64,000 bases of DNA from Hyperoodon ampullatus (GCA_949752795.1 OX457062.1:93175777-93239776); one strand, 5' to 3'; shown: positions 1 to 11,091, numbered from the stretch's first letter. Program-made: numbers and translations. Notes: generated by a model from the letters alone, not told the origin.

Positions 1-180
1 CTGTCTTTGATGTCTAGTTTAATACCATTGTGGTCAGAAAAGATGCTTGATATAATTTCACTCTTCTTAAATGTATTAAGATGTGTTTTGTGGCCTCACA
101 TATGATCTATCCTGGAGAATGTTTCATGTGCTCTTGAGAAGAATGTGTATTCTGCTGCTATTGGATGGGAAGTTGTGGTT
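1..180 (-). mobile_element. L1 ORF2 endonuclease-region fragment, cut by the window edge
   Basis: It closely parallels the sequence at 24930-25085 of the large L1 ('gtggtcagaaaagat', 'gatctatcctggag', 'agtattctgctg'-like), in the same orientation. The rest of the element lies beyond position 1 or is lost. Confidence 0.8.
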
Positions 181-403
181 CTCTGTATCTGCCCATTTTT
201 CTCTCTAATTTTAGGGGCAGTGGTTTGCCTTGTGACCTAACTTTTTTAACAAACCTAAGAAGAGTTGATTTTCCAGTTTGTTCAGTTTTTTACTTGTTGG
301 ATAGAGTGGCGACTTCCAAGCTCCTTACATGCTGGAGCAGACAGTTGCTAATCTTTATTTTTCTTTTTAAGTCTTTATTGAATTTGTTACAATATTGCTT
401 CTT

Positions 404-548
404 CCTTTTTTTTTTTTTTTAATGTTTTTTATGTTTTTGTTTTTTGGCCAGGAGGCATGTGGGAGCGTAGGTCCCCGACCAGGGATCTAACCCACACTCC
501 CTGCATTGGAGGGTGAAGTCCCAACCACTGGACTGCCAGGGAAGTCCC
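404..548 (-). mobile_element. CHR-type SINE, short form
   Basis: T-run, then 'ggccaggaggcatgtggga', 'ccccgaccagggatct' (B-box region, reverse) and terminal 'ccagggaagtccc', on the plus strand. This is the 5' tRNA-like half of the SINE in reverse orientation. Confidence 0.85.
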
Positions 549-654
549 TGCTTATCTTTTAATAGAAATAAACTGGAATTTGCCCTCATCACTTCTGCTT
601 ACACCCATGGCCCAGTCACAGAGCCAAATAAGCTGCAAGGGAGATTGGGAAATG

Positions 655-1150
655 TAATCTCCATCACGTTCATTTATAAAATATTTTTGGTTGCCTACTA
701 TATGCTAGACATTGTTCTAGGCACTGGGGACGTAGCAGTGAACAAAATAGACAAGGTTCTTTTCTGTTGAGGGGAGAGAGGGGTAAACATATGAATGAAT
801 GAATGAATGCTAAATAAATAAATTAATTAAATAGATGATTTGTCAGACGCTGATATATGTGATAGAAGGAAACCAAAGGAAGGGGGGTAGGGAGGGTGGA
901 GAGTAGAGATGTCAATTTAAAATAGAACAATTGGCGATGGCTCACTTAAAGGGTGACATTTCAGCACAGGCCTGATGGAGGTGTGGGAGTGATTCAGGGC
1001 TACACTTGAGGTGAAGAATGTTCCAAGCAGAGGGAGCAGCTGAGTCCAGAGGCTCTGAGCAGGGGTGCAGGGCTGCTGGCATAAGTGAGAAGCAGCAAGA
1101 GGGCCATGTAGAACAGAGTGGGTGGTGGGGCTGAGGGTGAGGACTCATAA
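655..1150 (-). mobile_element. Ancient LINE-2 (L2) 3' region
   Basis: It contains the reverse of the L2 3' end ('gcctactatatgctagacattgttctaggcactgg' in two parts, 'gcagtgaacaaaatagacaag'). Further on it has 'gttccaagcagagggagcagc', the reverse of the L2 phrase read as 'gctgttccctctgcctggaac'. It is diverged and interrupted by an AT-rich low-complexity stretch at 793-835. Confidence 0.75.
793..835 (+). repeat. (AATG)n/(AAAT)n low-complexity stretch
   Basis: 'atgaatgaatgaatgaatg' is followed by 'ctaaataaataaattaatt'. It belongs to the L2 3' tail region. Confidence 0.75.
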
Positions 1151-1229
1151 GAAATGAGGTGAGTCCTTGGACTACACTGTGTAGATAATGATCAAAATCA
1201 TATCAATTTGTTTCAAAAGTAGTTACCGA

Positions 1230-1350
1230 AGACCTATTTTTCATTCATTTATTTATTCATTAAATTAATGCATTGTGCCTCTCTTACCTGCCAGGCCCTA
1301 TTATATGCATGGGCAGTATAATAATGGGTTAGATAAAGACTTGTGTAAAT
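1230..1350 (-). mobile_element. Probable L2 3'-end fragment
   Basis: 'cattcatttatttattcatt' followed by 'tgcctctcttacctgccaggcc' resembles the reversed L2 terminus, much decayed. The assignment is tentative. Confidence 0.4.
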
Positions 1351-1371
1351 CAATAAAGAGAGATAAGGCCT

Positions 1372-2172
1372 TGCAGTGGTTGAGATTCCACACTCCCAGA
1401 AAAGGGAACCCTCTTGCACTGTTGGTGGGAATGTAAATTGATACAGCCACTATGCAGAACAGTAGGAAGTTTCCTTAAAAAACTAAAAATAGAACTACCA
1501 TACGACCCAGCAATCCTACTGCTGGGCATATACCCTGAGAAAACCATAATTCAAAAAGAGTCATGTACCCCAATGTTCATTGCAGCACTATTTACAATAG
1601 CCAGGACATGGAAGCAACCTAAGTGTCCATTGACAGATGAATGGATAAAGAAGATGTGGCACATATATACAATGGAATATTACTCAGCCATAAAAGAAAC
1701 AAAACTGAGTTATTTGTAGTGAGGTGGATGGACCTAGAGTCTGTCATACAGAGTGAATAAGTCAGAAAGAAAAATAGATACCGTATGCTAACACATATAT
1801 ATGGAGTCTAAAAAAAAAAATTGGCTCTGATGAACCTAGGGGCAGGACAGGAATAAAGACGCAGACGTAGAGAATGGACTTGAGGACACAGGGAGGGGGA
1901 AGGGTAAGCTGGGATGAAGTGAGAGAGTAACATTGACAAATATACACTACCAAATGTAAAATAGCTAGCTAGTGGGAAGTAGCTGCATAGCACAGGGAGA
2001 TCAGCTCAGTGCTTTGTGACCACCTAGAGGGGTGGGATGGGGAGGGTGGGAGGGAGGCTCAAGAGGGAGGGGATATGGGGATATATGTATACATATAGCA
2101 ATTCACTTTGTTATATATACAGCAGAAACTAACATTGTAAAGCAATTATACTCCAATAAAGATGTTAAAAAG
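1372..2172 (+). mobile_element. L1 3' end, plus strand, 5' truncated
   Basis: It encodes the C-terminal part of ORF2 (MHCWWECK, MEYYSAIKETKL at 1414-1719, then a stop). The L1 3' UTR follows ('ggagggaggctcaagaggga', 'acattgtaaagcaattatac') and ends in 'aataaagatg' plus an A-rich tail. No 5' part of the element is present. Confidence 0.9.
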
Positions 2173-2177
2173 AAAAA

Positions 2178-2395
2178 AGGGCTTCCCTGGTGGCGCAGTG
2201 GTTGAGAGTCTGCCTGCCGATGCAGGGGACACGGGTTCGTGCCCCGGTCCGGGAAGATCCCACATGCCGCGGAGCAGCTGGGCCCGTGAGCCATGGCCGC
2301 TGAGCCTGCGCGTCTGGAGCCTGTGCTCCGCAACGGGAGAGGCCACAACAGTGAGAGGTCCGCATACCGCAAAAAAAAAAAAAAAAGAAAAAAAA
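2178..2395 (+). mobile_element. CHR-2 type SINE
   Basis: 'gggcttccctggtggcgcag' at the start, 'gttcgtgccccgg' B-box region, GC-rich body, and A-rich tail at 2370-2395. It sits directly behind the tail of the preceding L1 end. Confidence 0.95.
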
Positions 2396-2396
2396 A

Positions 2397-2560
2397 GACT
2401 TCACACTCCCAATGCAGGGGGCCTGGGTTCAATCCCTGGTCAGGGAACTAGATCCCACATGCATGCTGCAGCCAAGAGTTCGCATGCCACAACTAAGGAG
2501 CCCACCAGCCACAATTAAGACCCAGCTCAACCAAATAAGTAATATAAATAAGATTCTCTC
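2397..2560 (+). mobile_element. CHR-type SINE fragment lacking its first bases
   Basis: 'gacttcacactcccaatgca', 'gggttcaatccctggtcagg' (B box) and 'ccacaactaaggagcccacc' match the older SINE subfamily. The 5' end is missing, probably lost when the neighbouring SINE inserted. Confidence 0.8.
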
Positions 2561-2605
2561 AGGTGATAAAGTTTATCTTTTAAAACTACAAAAGTTTATC
2601 CAGTG

Positions 2606-3080
2606 TGATAGGTAATCTTATGTGTCAGTTTGACTGGGGCATGGGATGCCCAGATATCTGAGTTAAGCATTATTTCTGGATGTGTCTGTGAGGGTGTTTT
2701 TCGGAGAGATTAGCATTTGGATCTGATTGAGTAAAGCCAATTGCCCCACTCAATATGAAATGGCATCCTCCAACCCCTGAGGCCTGGATACAGCAAAAAT
2801 GTGGAAGAAGGGAGATTCTCTTTCTTTGCCTGACTGCTTATCTGGAACATCTGTCTTTTCCTGCCCTCGGACTGGGACTTACACTATGGGCACTCCTAGT
2901 TCTCAGGCCTTCCAATTTGGGCTAGAATCAAACCACCAGTTTTCCTGGGCCTCCAGCTTGCAGACAGTAGATCATGATACTTCTCAGCCTCCAAAACTGT
3001 ATGAGCTAATTCTTCATAATAAATCTCTTTATATAGATCCTATCTATTTTGTTTTTCTGGAGAACGCTGACTCATAAATC
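2606..3080 (+). mobile_element. Solo LTR of MLT2 (ERVL) type
   Basis: It begins 'tgataggtaatcttatgtgt' and contains 'tgtgtctgtgagggtgtttt', 'gagattagcatttg' and 'ctgcctgac'. It ends with the poly(A) region 'cttcataataaatctctt' and 'tttctggagaacgctgac'. These phrases are typical of MLT2 LTRs. There is no internal retroviral sequence next to it, so it is a solo LTR. Confidence 0.8.
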
Positions 3081-3290
3081 TGGAAATACAAAACCATCTG
3101 CAGAGTTCTACAGAAATACAGAATTCTGTAGAAATATGGAATCCCCATTGTGAGTACTTTCTCTAGACTCTTAGTTCCTTGAGGGTGGGAATTGTACCTT
3201 TATTGCTAAATTCATTCAACTAAACTTTTTTTTCAAATAAAACACAATTTACTAATGAAAATAGCAATTAAAGAATACAGTTATTGTTTA

Positions 3291-3515
3291 TTTAGTGTGT
3301 AAGCGATGCCAAGGACTAGTGAGCTGGTAATTGATTTATCTTGACATATTTAATTATCATACCAACCTGGTAAGGAAGGTAGTATTATCCTTATTTCCAG
3401 ATTAGAAAACTGGGATTTATAAAGGACAAGTAATTGGTGTAAGGGCACACAGCTAATAAGTGGTAGGTCTGGCATTGGAAACTGAATCTACCTGACTCCA
3501 AGTCTTATCTTTTTT
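3291..3515 (+). mobile_element. MIR SINE, ancient
   Basis: It contains the MIR core and tail phrases ('gtattatccttatttccaga', 'aagggcacacagctaataag', 'actccaagtctta'), diverged. The flanks 3081-3290 show nothing I can name. Confidence 0.7.
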
Positions 3516-3589
3516 GCTACCGATACCCTCAATATACAACATGGAGCTTTTCAAGGTCACTTATCAAATGAAGAGGTTTGTCTAGATGA

Positions 3590-3900
3590 TCTTGGCCCAG
3601 TCCATGGAGCACTTGTTGAGTTCTTACTATATACCAGTGCTGAGCGCTAGGAATACAAGGTTGAAAGGCATGATGTTCCCATAAGGAAAACAGGCAACTT
3701 AATAGACATTCCCTGCACTAAAGTGAGTGCTCTGAAAGACATGTGAGCCCAGAGGAGATGCGGCATATCCTGGGGATTCACAGAGGGTTTCTGAAAGAGG
3801 TCAAATCTGACCTGAGTCTTGGAGGATGAGTATAAGGTAGGCAGGTGAAAAATGGGGACAGTATTCTAGGGAGTCAAACAGAATGAGAAAAGGCACACAA
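3590..3900 (-). mobile_element. L2-derived sequence, ancient
   Basis: 'gagttcttactatataccag' and 'gaggtcaaatctgacctgag' echo the reversed L2 3' region. The identity is low, so the boundaries are rough. Confidence 0.5.
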
Positions 3901-4019
3901 TGTGAGGTGACAGGAAGGGGACCCTCCTTCTCCATTCCTGTGGCTTGTTCCCATACGGAGGGCAGTCCCCTATCCCTTCCTGACCACTCTCTCACCCTTT
4001 ACTTCTCCTCAAGGAGAAC

Positions 4020-5195
4020 TGGAGAGTTCTGAAATTGGAGTGAATGCTGAGGAGTAAATCTGAGAAGAATTGACAAAAAAGACTGGAAGCTACCAAAAAC
4101 AGATATTCTACATCCAAAGACATAATGAAGAAACCACGAGACAGTAGAAGGGGTGCACTCAAAATACAATAAAATCCCACAGCCCCTGGGTGGGTGACCC
4201 ACAAACTGGAGAGTAATTGTACCACAGAAGTTCTCCCACAGGAGTGAGAGTTCTGAGCCCCACATCAGGTTGGGAATCTGGTATCAGGAGGAGGAACCCC
4301 CAGAACATCTGGCTCTGAAGGCCAGTGGGGCTTGATTGCAGGAGCTCCACAGGACTGGGGGAAACAGAGACTCCACTCTTGGAGGGTGCACACAAGGTCT
4401 CATGTGCACCAGGACCCAGGGCAAAAGCAGTGACTTCATAGGAGCCTGGGCCAGACCTACCTGCTGGTCTTGGAGGATCTCCTGGGGAGGGGGGGGTGGG
4501 TGGCAGTGGCTCTCTCTGGGGTCATAAAAGCTGGTGGCAGACATATGGGGGAGTATTCACCTATACCTGGAGGCAGACAAATTGCTTGGGTCATTAGCAC
4601 CAGACCTGGCCCCACCCAACATCCTGTGAGCTCCAGTGCTGGGACATCTCAGGCCAAACAACCAACAGGGCGGGAACACAGCGCCACCCATCAGCAGGCA
4701 GGCTGCCTAAAACTTCCTGAGCCCACAGCCCCTCTACACACACCCCCTAGACATGGCCCTGCCCACCAGAGGGCCAAGATCCAGCTCCACCCACCAGTGG
4801 GCAGGCACTGGCCCCTCCTACCAGGAAGCCTTGCACAAGCCTCTAGACCAGCCTCACCCACCAGGGGGCAGACACCAGAAGCAAGAAAACTACCATCTTG
4901 CAGCCTGGGGAACTGAGTCTGCAAACACAGGTCAGAACATATCCTGGGACCACCTGGTTCCTGGCCCTTGGGTGACAAGAGGGGCATGTACTGCTGGGAC
5001 ACATAGGACATCCCGTACAGAGGGCCACTTCTTCAAGGTCAAGAAAGGTAAATAAGCTACTACATATATGAAAATACAAATAGAAATTTAAATAAAATGA
5101 GACAGCAAAGAAGTGTGTTCCAGATGAAGGAACAAGATAAAACCCAGAAGAACATCTAAGTGAAGTGGAGATAGGCAATCTACCCGAGAAAGGTG
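4020..5195 (+). mobile_element. L1 5' UTR and start of ORF1, plus strand, 3' truncated
   Basis: This is the GC-rich 5' UTR typical of cetartiodactyl L1 ('gagccccacatcagg', 'catctggctctgaagg'). Near 5100-5195 comes a decayed ORF1 start whose frames read MRQQRS-like, EQDKTQ and VEIGNLP-like remnants. No ORF2 follows. The stretch 4600-4880 has loose repeats of 'cccaccag..ggc' units. Confidence 0.7.
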
Positions 5196-6270
5196 AGTCC
5201 TGAGCTACTTCAGGGGAGAAGATCCAGCGCACGTGGGATAGTGTAGGAAGATGAAAGAGTGGGGCAGAGAGCAACTCTTTGGGGGGGTTCAAATATTTAA
5301 GAAGTTGGCAGATGAGGAAGACTCTGTGAAATAGGACAAAAAGCAATCATCAGAGATGTAGAAGGAGACTCATAAGAGATGTCAAAGAAGTAGAGAATTT
5401 CAAGAAGAATTGAATGAGAAATAGTGTCAAACACAGTAGAAAGGCCCAAGTAGACTTAGACTGGGAGTGTCCAGTGGCTTTGGCAATTTGGAGGTGATGT
5501 TCTTGAAAGCAGTTTGAGTTGAGTGGTCTGATCAGAAGCCAGGTGGTAGTGGGTTGAAGAAGTGAAGACCCCAATTATTGGGGCTATTTTCAAGATGCTT
5601 GGCTGAGAGGTCAAGGGGAGGTCAAGAGAGACTTGCTCCTCAAAAGGTGAATCTTGATGTATTTATAGGCTGAGGGCAATGAGCGAATAGAAAGCAAGAG
5701 ATAGATTTATAGAAGAAAGGGGAGTATGGATGGAACGAAAGCTATCTCAGGGTGAAGGAGGTCATGAATAAAAAGCTGAGATGGGGGTAGGGAGGAGGGT
5801 GTGTGTGTGTGTGCAGACGGGGGGTGGGGATTATCTTGAACAGGCGAAGAGATACCTTCTTCCCTGAGACCTGAAAAAGGGTGAAGCGTGTTCATAAATG
5901 AGATAAACATCGTGTTGATGTTTTGGTTGGAGACTGGAGGAGACGGAGGAAACAGAAGTTCATGCTGGTGGCCTTCACTTTCTTGATGAAATAGGAGGCA
6001 AGGTCATGTGCTGAGAAAATGTTGGGGCTTGAGAACGGAGTGAAGGTTTGGCATGAACACCAGGCGGAATGAGAGAGGACACAGTAACTACGGAAATGGT
6101 GACCTACCCTGGAATTGGCGGGGTTAGAGAAGGAAGAGAAGGCCAGAGGCTCCTGCAAACTGGGTGAAAATGGGAAGAGCAAGGAACTCAGTGGTCTATG
6201 AAATACTAGTGGTGGCAATGAGGGCATGAAAGAGAAGTGGGCATCAGCAGATAGCGGTATTTTTCAATTA
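5196..6270 (-). mobile_element. Diverged L2-like sequence, otherwise no gene
   Basis: Scattered phrases ('ttggcaatttggaggtgatg', 'agcagtttgagttgagtggt', 'ggttgaagaagtgaagac') resemble the reversed L2 body. A short (GT)n lies at 5799-5812. No coding frame is credible. Confidence 0.4.
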
Positions 6271-6284
6271 CTCAGTTCTAACAC

Positions 6285-6500
6285 AGTAACTAATATTTGA
6301 ACAGCTCTCTACATTTCAGGAAATGTTTTTGCAGACCTATTTCATTTGTTTTCACAGCAGCACTGAGGCATATGTTATTGTTTTCATATTCTTCAGAAAT
6401 GGAGAGTCACAGAAATAGTGACTTACTCAAGGTCAGAGGAGCAGGGAAGGCAGGACTTGAAACTAGATATTTGGTCTCCAGGCTTCACACAGATAGGATT
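6285..6500 (+). mobile_element. Probable MIR fragment
   Basis: 'gacttactcaaggtcagagg' and 'gcaggacttgaaactagat' fit the MIR core in plus orientation. The rest is diverged. Confidence 0.5.
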
Positions 6501-6699
6501 TGATATTTAAAGACATTGGTGATCCAAGTCAGGAATAAAATATATGCCTTGGGTTGATTTTTCTAGGAGGAACGGTGAATCTTTTCTCCTCTACTTGTGA
6601 TCCTAAGCACAGGGCAGCCAAATGGCTCTCTATCAAGGTGAGTCTTGGCTTTACCGGGCTAATTGACCCACACAGCCTACAGAGGTCCACGCGTGCCTT

Positions 6700-7010
6700 G
6701 TCCTAGTTCACATCTCCGTGCTTCTGTACTTGCTGCCCTCTGCCTAACCTATTCTCCCCATGGTTGTCTCCTGGCTAACTCCTACATCTTGCAAAACCCC
6801 CCAACCACCTTTCTCCCTGAAGGCTGAGCCAAATGCCCTATTTTGTGCCCTTAATTTTACCCTGGGCTCTTCCTTTATTCCATCACATTGAAATTGTTGC
6901 CTGTACACCTGTCTCCCTCACTAGACTAAGAGCACCTTGAAGCCAAGAACTGTGTCTTATGTCTCTTTGCAGCTCCATACAAAGTGCCCAGCACAGCCCT
7001 TGGTGCAAAT
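6700..7010 (+). mobile_element. L2 3' region
   Basis: 'tgccctctgcctaacctatt', 'gtctccctcactagactaag' and 'gaagccaagaactgtgtctt' fit the L2 3' UTR in the plus direction. Confidence 0.6.
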
Positions 7011-7540
7011 AAGGGTCAGTCACCTGCAAATATGGAAAATATGACCCTTTGGCACAATTCTCAGTGGAAACCAACTAAAAGCACGAGTTAGGCCACCACA
7101 TGGTCAGTCTGAACACAGCCTCACCCTTCTTTGGCTGAGATGACAAGATGTGACAGAAGTATTGAGGGGCAGATCATTAGCAAGAGCTTTCCTTCCTTCC
7201 ACTGAGACTTGTCTTCCTTTTCTCCTCTAATGGTCTAGCATTTCAACAGATTCAGAAATTGACTACTTTCCCGCACCTCTACTACTACTACTGCTGGTCC
7301 CAGCCAACACCATCTCTTGCCTGGATTATTGCAACAGCGTCCTAATTGGTCTCCCTGTTTTAACCTTCACGGGGTGCAGCCCATTTCCAGCACAGCACCA
7401 GAGGGATCCTGTTGCCATGTAGGTCAGATCATGTCCCTCCTCTGCTCAGCAGCCTCCAGTGGCTCTCAGTTCACCAAACGGGAAAGCCCAAGTCTTTTCA
7501 AATTCGTTCAGTGTCCCAAGTGATCTGGCCCCTGTAAATG

Positions 7541-7548
7541 TTTTTCTT

Positions 7549-7587
<39 letters not shown>

Positions 7588-8175
7588 GGCTGTGCCAGGT
7601 CTTAGTTGTGGCATGCAGGATCTTCCTTGCGGCATGTGAGATCCTTTGTTGCGGGCCTGCAGGATTTTCGTTGCAGCATGGGGGATATTTTATTTTATTT
7701 TATTTTACTTTTGGCTGCGTTGGGTCTTCGTGGCTGCGCATGAGCTTTCTCTAGTTGCAGCAAGTGGGGTGTGTGGGCTTCTTAGTGAAGTGGCTTCTCT
7801 TGTTGTGGAGCACAGGCTCTAGGCACATGGACTTCAGTAGTCATGGCACTTGGGCTCAGTAGCTGTGGTTCACAGGCTCTAGAGCGCAGGCTCAGTAGTT
7901 GTTGCGCATGGGCTTAGTTGCTTCGCAGCATGCAGGATCTTCCTGAACCAGGGCTTGAACCTGTGTCCCCTGCACTGGCAGGCAGATTCTTAACCACTGC
8001 GTCACCAGAGAAGTCCCAGGGGATCTTTTAGTTGCAGCATGTGGGTTATTAGTTGCAGCATATGGACTTCTTAGTTGCAGCATGTGGGATCTAGTTCCCC
8101 GACCAGGGAATCGAACCCCGGCCCCCTGCATTGGGAGCGTGGAGTCTTACCCATTGGACCAGCAGAGAAGTCCCT
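7541..8175 (-). mobile_element. CHR-type SINE carrying another SINE (outer element)
   Basis: The outer parts are 7541-7690 (with an (ATTT)n run at about 7549-7589, then 'ggctgtgccaggtcttag') and 8018-8175 ('ccccgaccagggaatcgaac', 'agagaagtccc'). The inner SINE lies between them. Confidence 0.85.
7691..8017 (-). mobile_element. CHR-type SINE inserted in another SINE (inner element)
   Basis: It starts with a (TTTTA)n tail then 'ggctgcgttgggtcttcg' and ends 'tcaccagagaagtccc'. The flanks 'ggggatatttt' and 'ggggatctttt' form an imperfect target duplication. Confidence 0.85.
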
Positions 8176-8377
8176 GGCCCCTGTGAGCTTTTTGACTGTA
8201 CCTTCTACTTAGCTACCTTTGTGTCCTCACTGTTTCTTATCCACCAGGTCCACTCACCCCAGGACCTTGCGTTGCCATTCCCTTGCCTGGAGTCCTCCAC
8301 CAGATTTCATCATCACCCTCTCCTTTCTGCCCTTAGCTCTCTTACTCAGCTACATCCCTCTTCATAAAACTTTTTAT

Positions 8378-8506
8378 AAAGCTTTTATTTTTATTTTTGG
8401 CAGCACCATGAGGCTTGCAGGATTTTAGCTCCCCGACCAGGGATTGATGCGGCCCCCAGCAGTGGAAGCGCGGAGTCCTAACCACTGAACCTCCAGGGAA
8501 GTCCCT
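8378..8506 (-). mobile_element. CHR-type SINE, short
   Basis: 'tttttggcagcaccatgagg', 'ccccgaccagggattgatgc' and 'tccagggaagtccc' on the plus strand. Confidence 0.85.
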
Positions 8507-8993
8507 CCCTGCTTTATTTTTTACTTAGCACTAACACTGACTAGAATACTACGTGTCTTACTTACTGATCTTGCTTATTTTCTGTCTCCCCCAGTAGGAC
8601 AGTGAATTAGGACTGCTTGGGTCATTTCTGTATCCCCTGTACCCCGAACGGTGTCTGGCACAGAGGAGGCAAGGAATATTTGTTGAAGGAATGAGTTCTG
8701 ATTCAAGGCTGACCTCTTATCTCCTGGTTAAAAATGGATGGTTCTCAAATTGTTTCATATGCATTAATTTGGTTTGTTTAACTAGAGTATATTCTTTTCC
8801 AAAGTAGAGACCTGGTTTACACTTTATGCCTGTTGATTAATGCAAAGTCGTGGCCCTCATAACTCAACTGCATCTGTCCTTTGTCCCATCCTCCCACACT
8901 ATGCCTGGGCCCATCCTCCTGCTCTGTGCCTGGATCCATTCTTTCACCCAGCTGAGGCCTGGCTCAGCTTGTCCCTCCCAGACCACTGTGCTT

Positions 8994-8998
<5 letters not shown>

Positions 8999-9028
<30 letters not shown>

Positions 9029-9217
9029 GGTACGCGGGCTTCTCACTGTTGTGACCTCTCCCATTGTGGAGCACAGGCTCCGGACACGCAGGCTCAGCGG
9101 CCATGGCTCACGGGCCCAGCCGCTCCGCAGCATGTGGGATCTTCCCAGACGGGGGCACGAACCCGTGTCCCCTGCATCGGCAGGCGGACTCTCAACCACT
9201 GCGCCACAAGGGAAGCC
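8999..9217 (-). mobile_element. CHR-2 SINE
   Basis: A T-run of about 30 is followed by 'gcggtacgcgggcttctcac', the GC-rich body, and terminal 'ccacaagggaagcc'. The target duplication is 'ctgtgctttcttt' (8986-8998) against 'ctgtgctttcctt' (9218-9230). Confidence 0.93.
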
Positions 9218-9230
9218 CTGTGCTTTCCTT

Positions 9231-10015
9231 TTAACTCCCTCTACTCCTCCTGTTGCCTTGTCTCAGGAAAACCTCCTCACTCCTGGAGAAAATCTTCCTT
9301 TCCTTCGCTTCTGCTGATTTAATCTTTGCTTTTTAATCAGATATGAGGAGGTGGGGGTGGGAGTGGGGAAGGTACTCAGACCATCATACATCATTTTATG
9401 GAAGAAAAACCCTGACATTTTCATTGGCAAATAAATTCTGGAGCTCCGGGACTGGAAAGGACCTAAGAGGTCAGCTCATTCATCTTCACACCTCTGCGTC
9501 ATTCTGTATTGAAAAACCGTCCCCCAAATGCAACTGTCTAATTTTTCTTTGACTGCACTCTGAGGAAGCTACTTCCCTGACCTCCTTCAATAAGATGTTT
9601 TAGTATCTTAGTGGAAAACATGAAATTATTATTAAAGCACTTGCAGTGCAATAGAGTTATGGAATTGGAGCACAATAGATGTAAATGTACAAATATACAC
9701 TCAGTAAATGATTCTTTTCTTCTTCCTTGCTTCTATTCCTCTCCCCATCCCACCCAGATGCATTCCATGTTTAATGAATCATCTAAGTCTTCATTATAAA
9801 ATTTTCAAATCCAAGAGAACCTTTCAGCTTGATGATCCCCCTAAACTTTTTCAAAGACTGTCCCTAAATCATTCCCACCTGAACATAACTGCAGTCGACT
9901 TAGAGGACAGACATCACAGTCTATGGAGACTGGCTTTCACTCCAGCTCCAAAATGAATCAGCAGTGTGAATTTTGGCACTTGACTTCTTACCATCTTTAT
10001 TTCCTCATCTGTAAA
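9231..10015. other. No gene seen
   Basis: Noncoding sequence. Part of 9231-9320 looks like L2 ('cctcctcactcctggagaaaatc') and 9430-9600 may be an ancient MIR/CR1 relic. Short open frames have no recognisable family. Confidence 0.4.
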
Positions 10016-10019
10016 ACGG

Positions 10020-10103
10020 GTGTAAAATTGCCAAGGTATGGAAGTGACCTAAGTGTCCATTAACGATAAATGGATAAAAAAAGATGTGAGATGTAAGTAT
10101 TCC

Positions 10104-10161
<58 letters not shown>

Positions 10162-10568
10162 GGAATACTACTCAGCCATAAAAAAGAATGAAATTTTGTG
10201 ATTTGCAGCAACATGGATGGACTTGGAGGGCATTATGCTAAGTGAAATAAGTCAGACAGAGAAAGACAAGTACTGTATGATATCATTTATATGTGGAATC
10301 TTAAAAATACAATGAACTAGTGAATATAACAAAAAAGAAGCACACTCACATATATAGAGAACAAAGTAGTAGTTACCAGTGGGGAGAAGGAAAGGGGGAG
10401 GGACAATATAGGGTTAGAGGATTAAGAGGTACAAACTATTAGGTATAAAATAAACTACAAAGATATATTGTAAACACAGGGAATATAGTAAATATTTTAT
10501 AATAACTATAAATGGAGTATAACCTTTAAAAATTGTGACTCACTATATTGTATACCTGTAATTTATAT
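10020..10568 (+). mobile_element. L1 3' end, plus strand
   Basis: It contains 'agtgtccattaacgataaat', 'aatggaatactactcagcca', 'gcaacatggatggacttgg' and 'gaataagtcagac'-like text, then a 3' UTR and 'attgtatacctgtaatttat'. Its reading frame is interrupted by the TA palindrome at 10096-10169. Confidence 0.85.
10096..10169. repeat. Perfect 74-bp AT-rich palindrome with (TA)n core
   Basis: The left arm 'agtattccat' plus alternating TA is the exact reverse complement of the right arm ending 'atggaatact'. Every pair from 10096/10169 to the centre (10132/10133) matches. It can fold into a hairpin or cruciform. Confidence 0.95.
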
Positions 10569-10780
10569 AATATTAGACATTATTTATTTTGGCTGTGCTG
10601 GGTCTTAGTGGAGGCATGCGGAATCTTCATTGCTGTATGTGGGATCTTTTAGTTGTGGCATGCAGACTCTTAGTTGCAGCATGCATGCGGGATCTAGTTC
10701 CCCGACCAGGGAATCGAACCCCGGCCCCCTGCATTGGGAGCGTGGAGTCTTACCCACTGGACCTCCAGGGAAGCCCCCTG
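10569..10780 (-). mobile_element. CHR-type SINE
   Basis: 'ttattttggctgtgctggg', 'ccccgaccagggaatcgaac' and terminal 'ctccagggaagcccc'. It abuts the L1 end. Confidence 0.88.
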
Positions 10781-10789
10781 AAACTTAGT

Positions 10790-10932
10790 ATGTTAATCCA
10801 TGAAAATGATAATAGCTAATATTTAATATGTATTGCTCATTGAATATATGTCAGGCATTAAGAAGTACTTTACATATGTTAGTTCATTTAATAGTAAATC
10901 ATGGAGTTGCTGCTTTCCTTATCATTATGATG
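10790..10932 (-). mobile_element. Probable MIR fragment
   Basis: 'atgataatagctaatattta', 'gtcaggcattaagaagtact' and 'catatgttagttcatttaat' fit the reversed MIR tail. Confidence 0.55.
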
Positions 10933-10937
10933 AGTTT

Positions 10938-11091
10938 TATTTTTATTTTTTATGTTTTATTAATTATTTATTTATTTATATTTTTGGTCCCATGGCATGC
11001 AGGATCTTAGTTCTCGGACCAGGGATCGAACCCATGCCCCTTGCAGTGGAAGCACGGAGTCCCAACCACTGGACCACCAGGGAAGTCCCAC
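10938..11091 (-). mobile_element. CHR-type SINE, short
   Basis: An AT-rich tail, then 'ggtcccatggcatgcaggat', 'ggaccagggatcgaacccat' and 'ccaccagggaagtccc'. Confidence 0.88.

Larger units (their letters stand above)
7285..8690 (+). mobile_element. L2 copy split by three SINE insertions
   Basis: L2 phrases occur in order at 7300-7535 ('gcctggattattgcaacagc', 'tcagatcatgtccctcctct'), 8178-8365 ('ttgccattcccttgcctgga') and 8510-8690 ('tctgtatcccctgtacc', 'tctggcacagaggaggcaag', 'aatatttgttgaaggaatga'). Intervening segments are SINEs, so one old L2 was broken up by later insertions. Confidence 0.75.

Noticed and set aside
2178..2260. tRNA-like A and B boxes, considered as a tRNA gene
   Set aside because: They belong to a CHR SINE; no cloverleaf with a clear anticodon arm is intact. 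The same holds for the other SINE copies.
4470..4916. Plus-strand open frame of 148 codons
   Set aside because: It lies in the GC-rich 5' UTR of an L1 and resembles no protein.
4843..5346. Minus-strand open frame of 167 codons
   Set aside because: It is antisense to an L1 5' region, with no recognisable domain.
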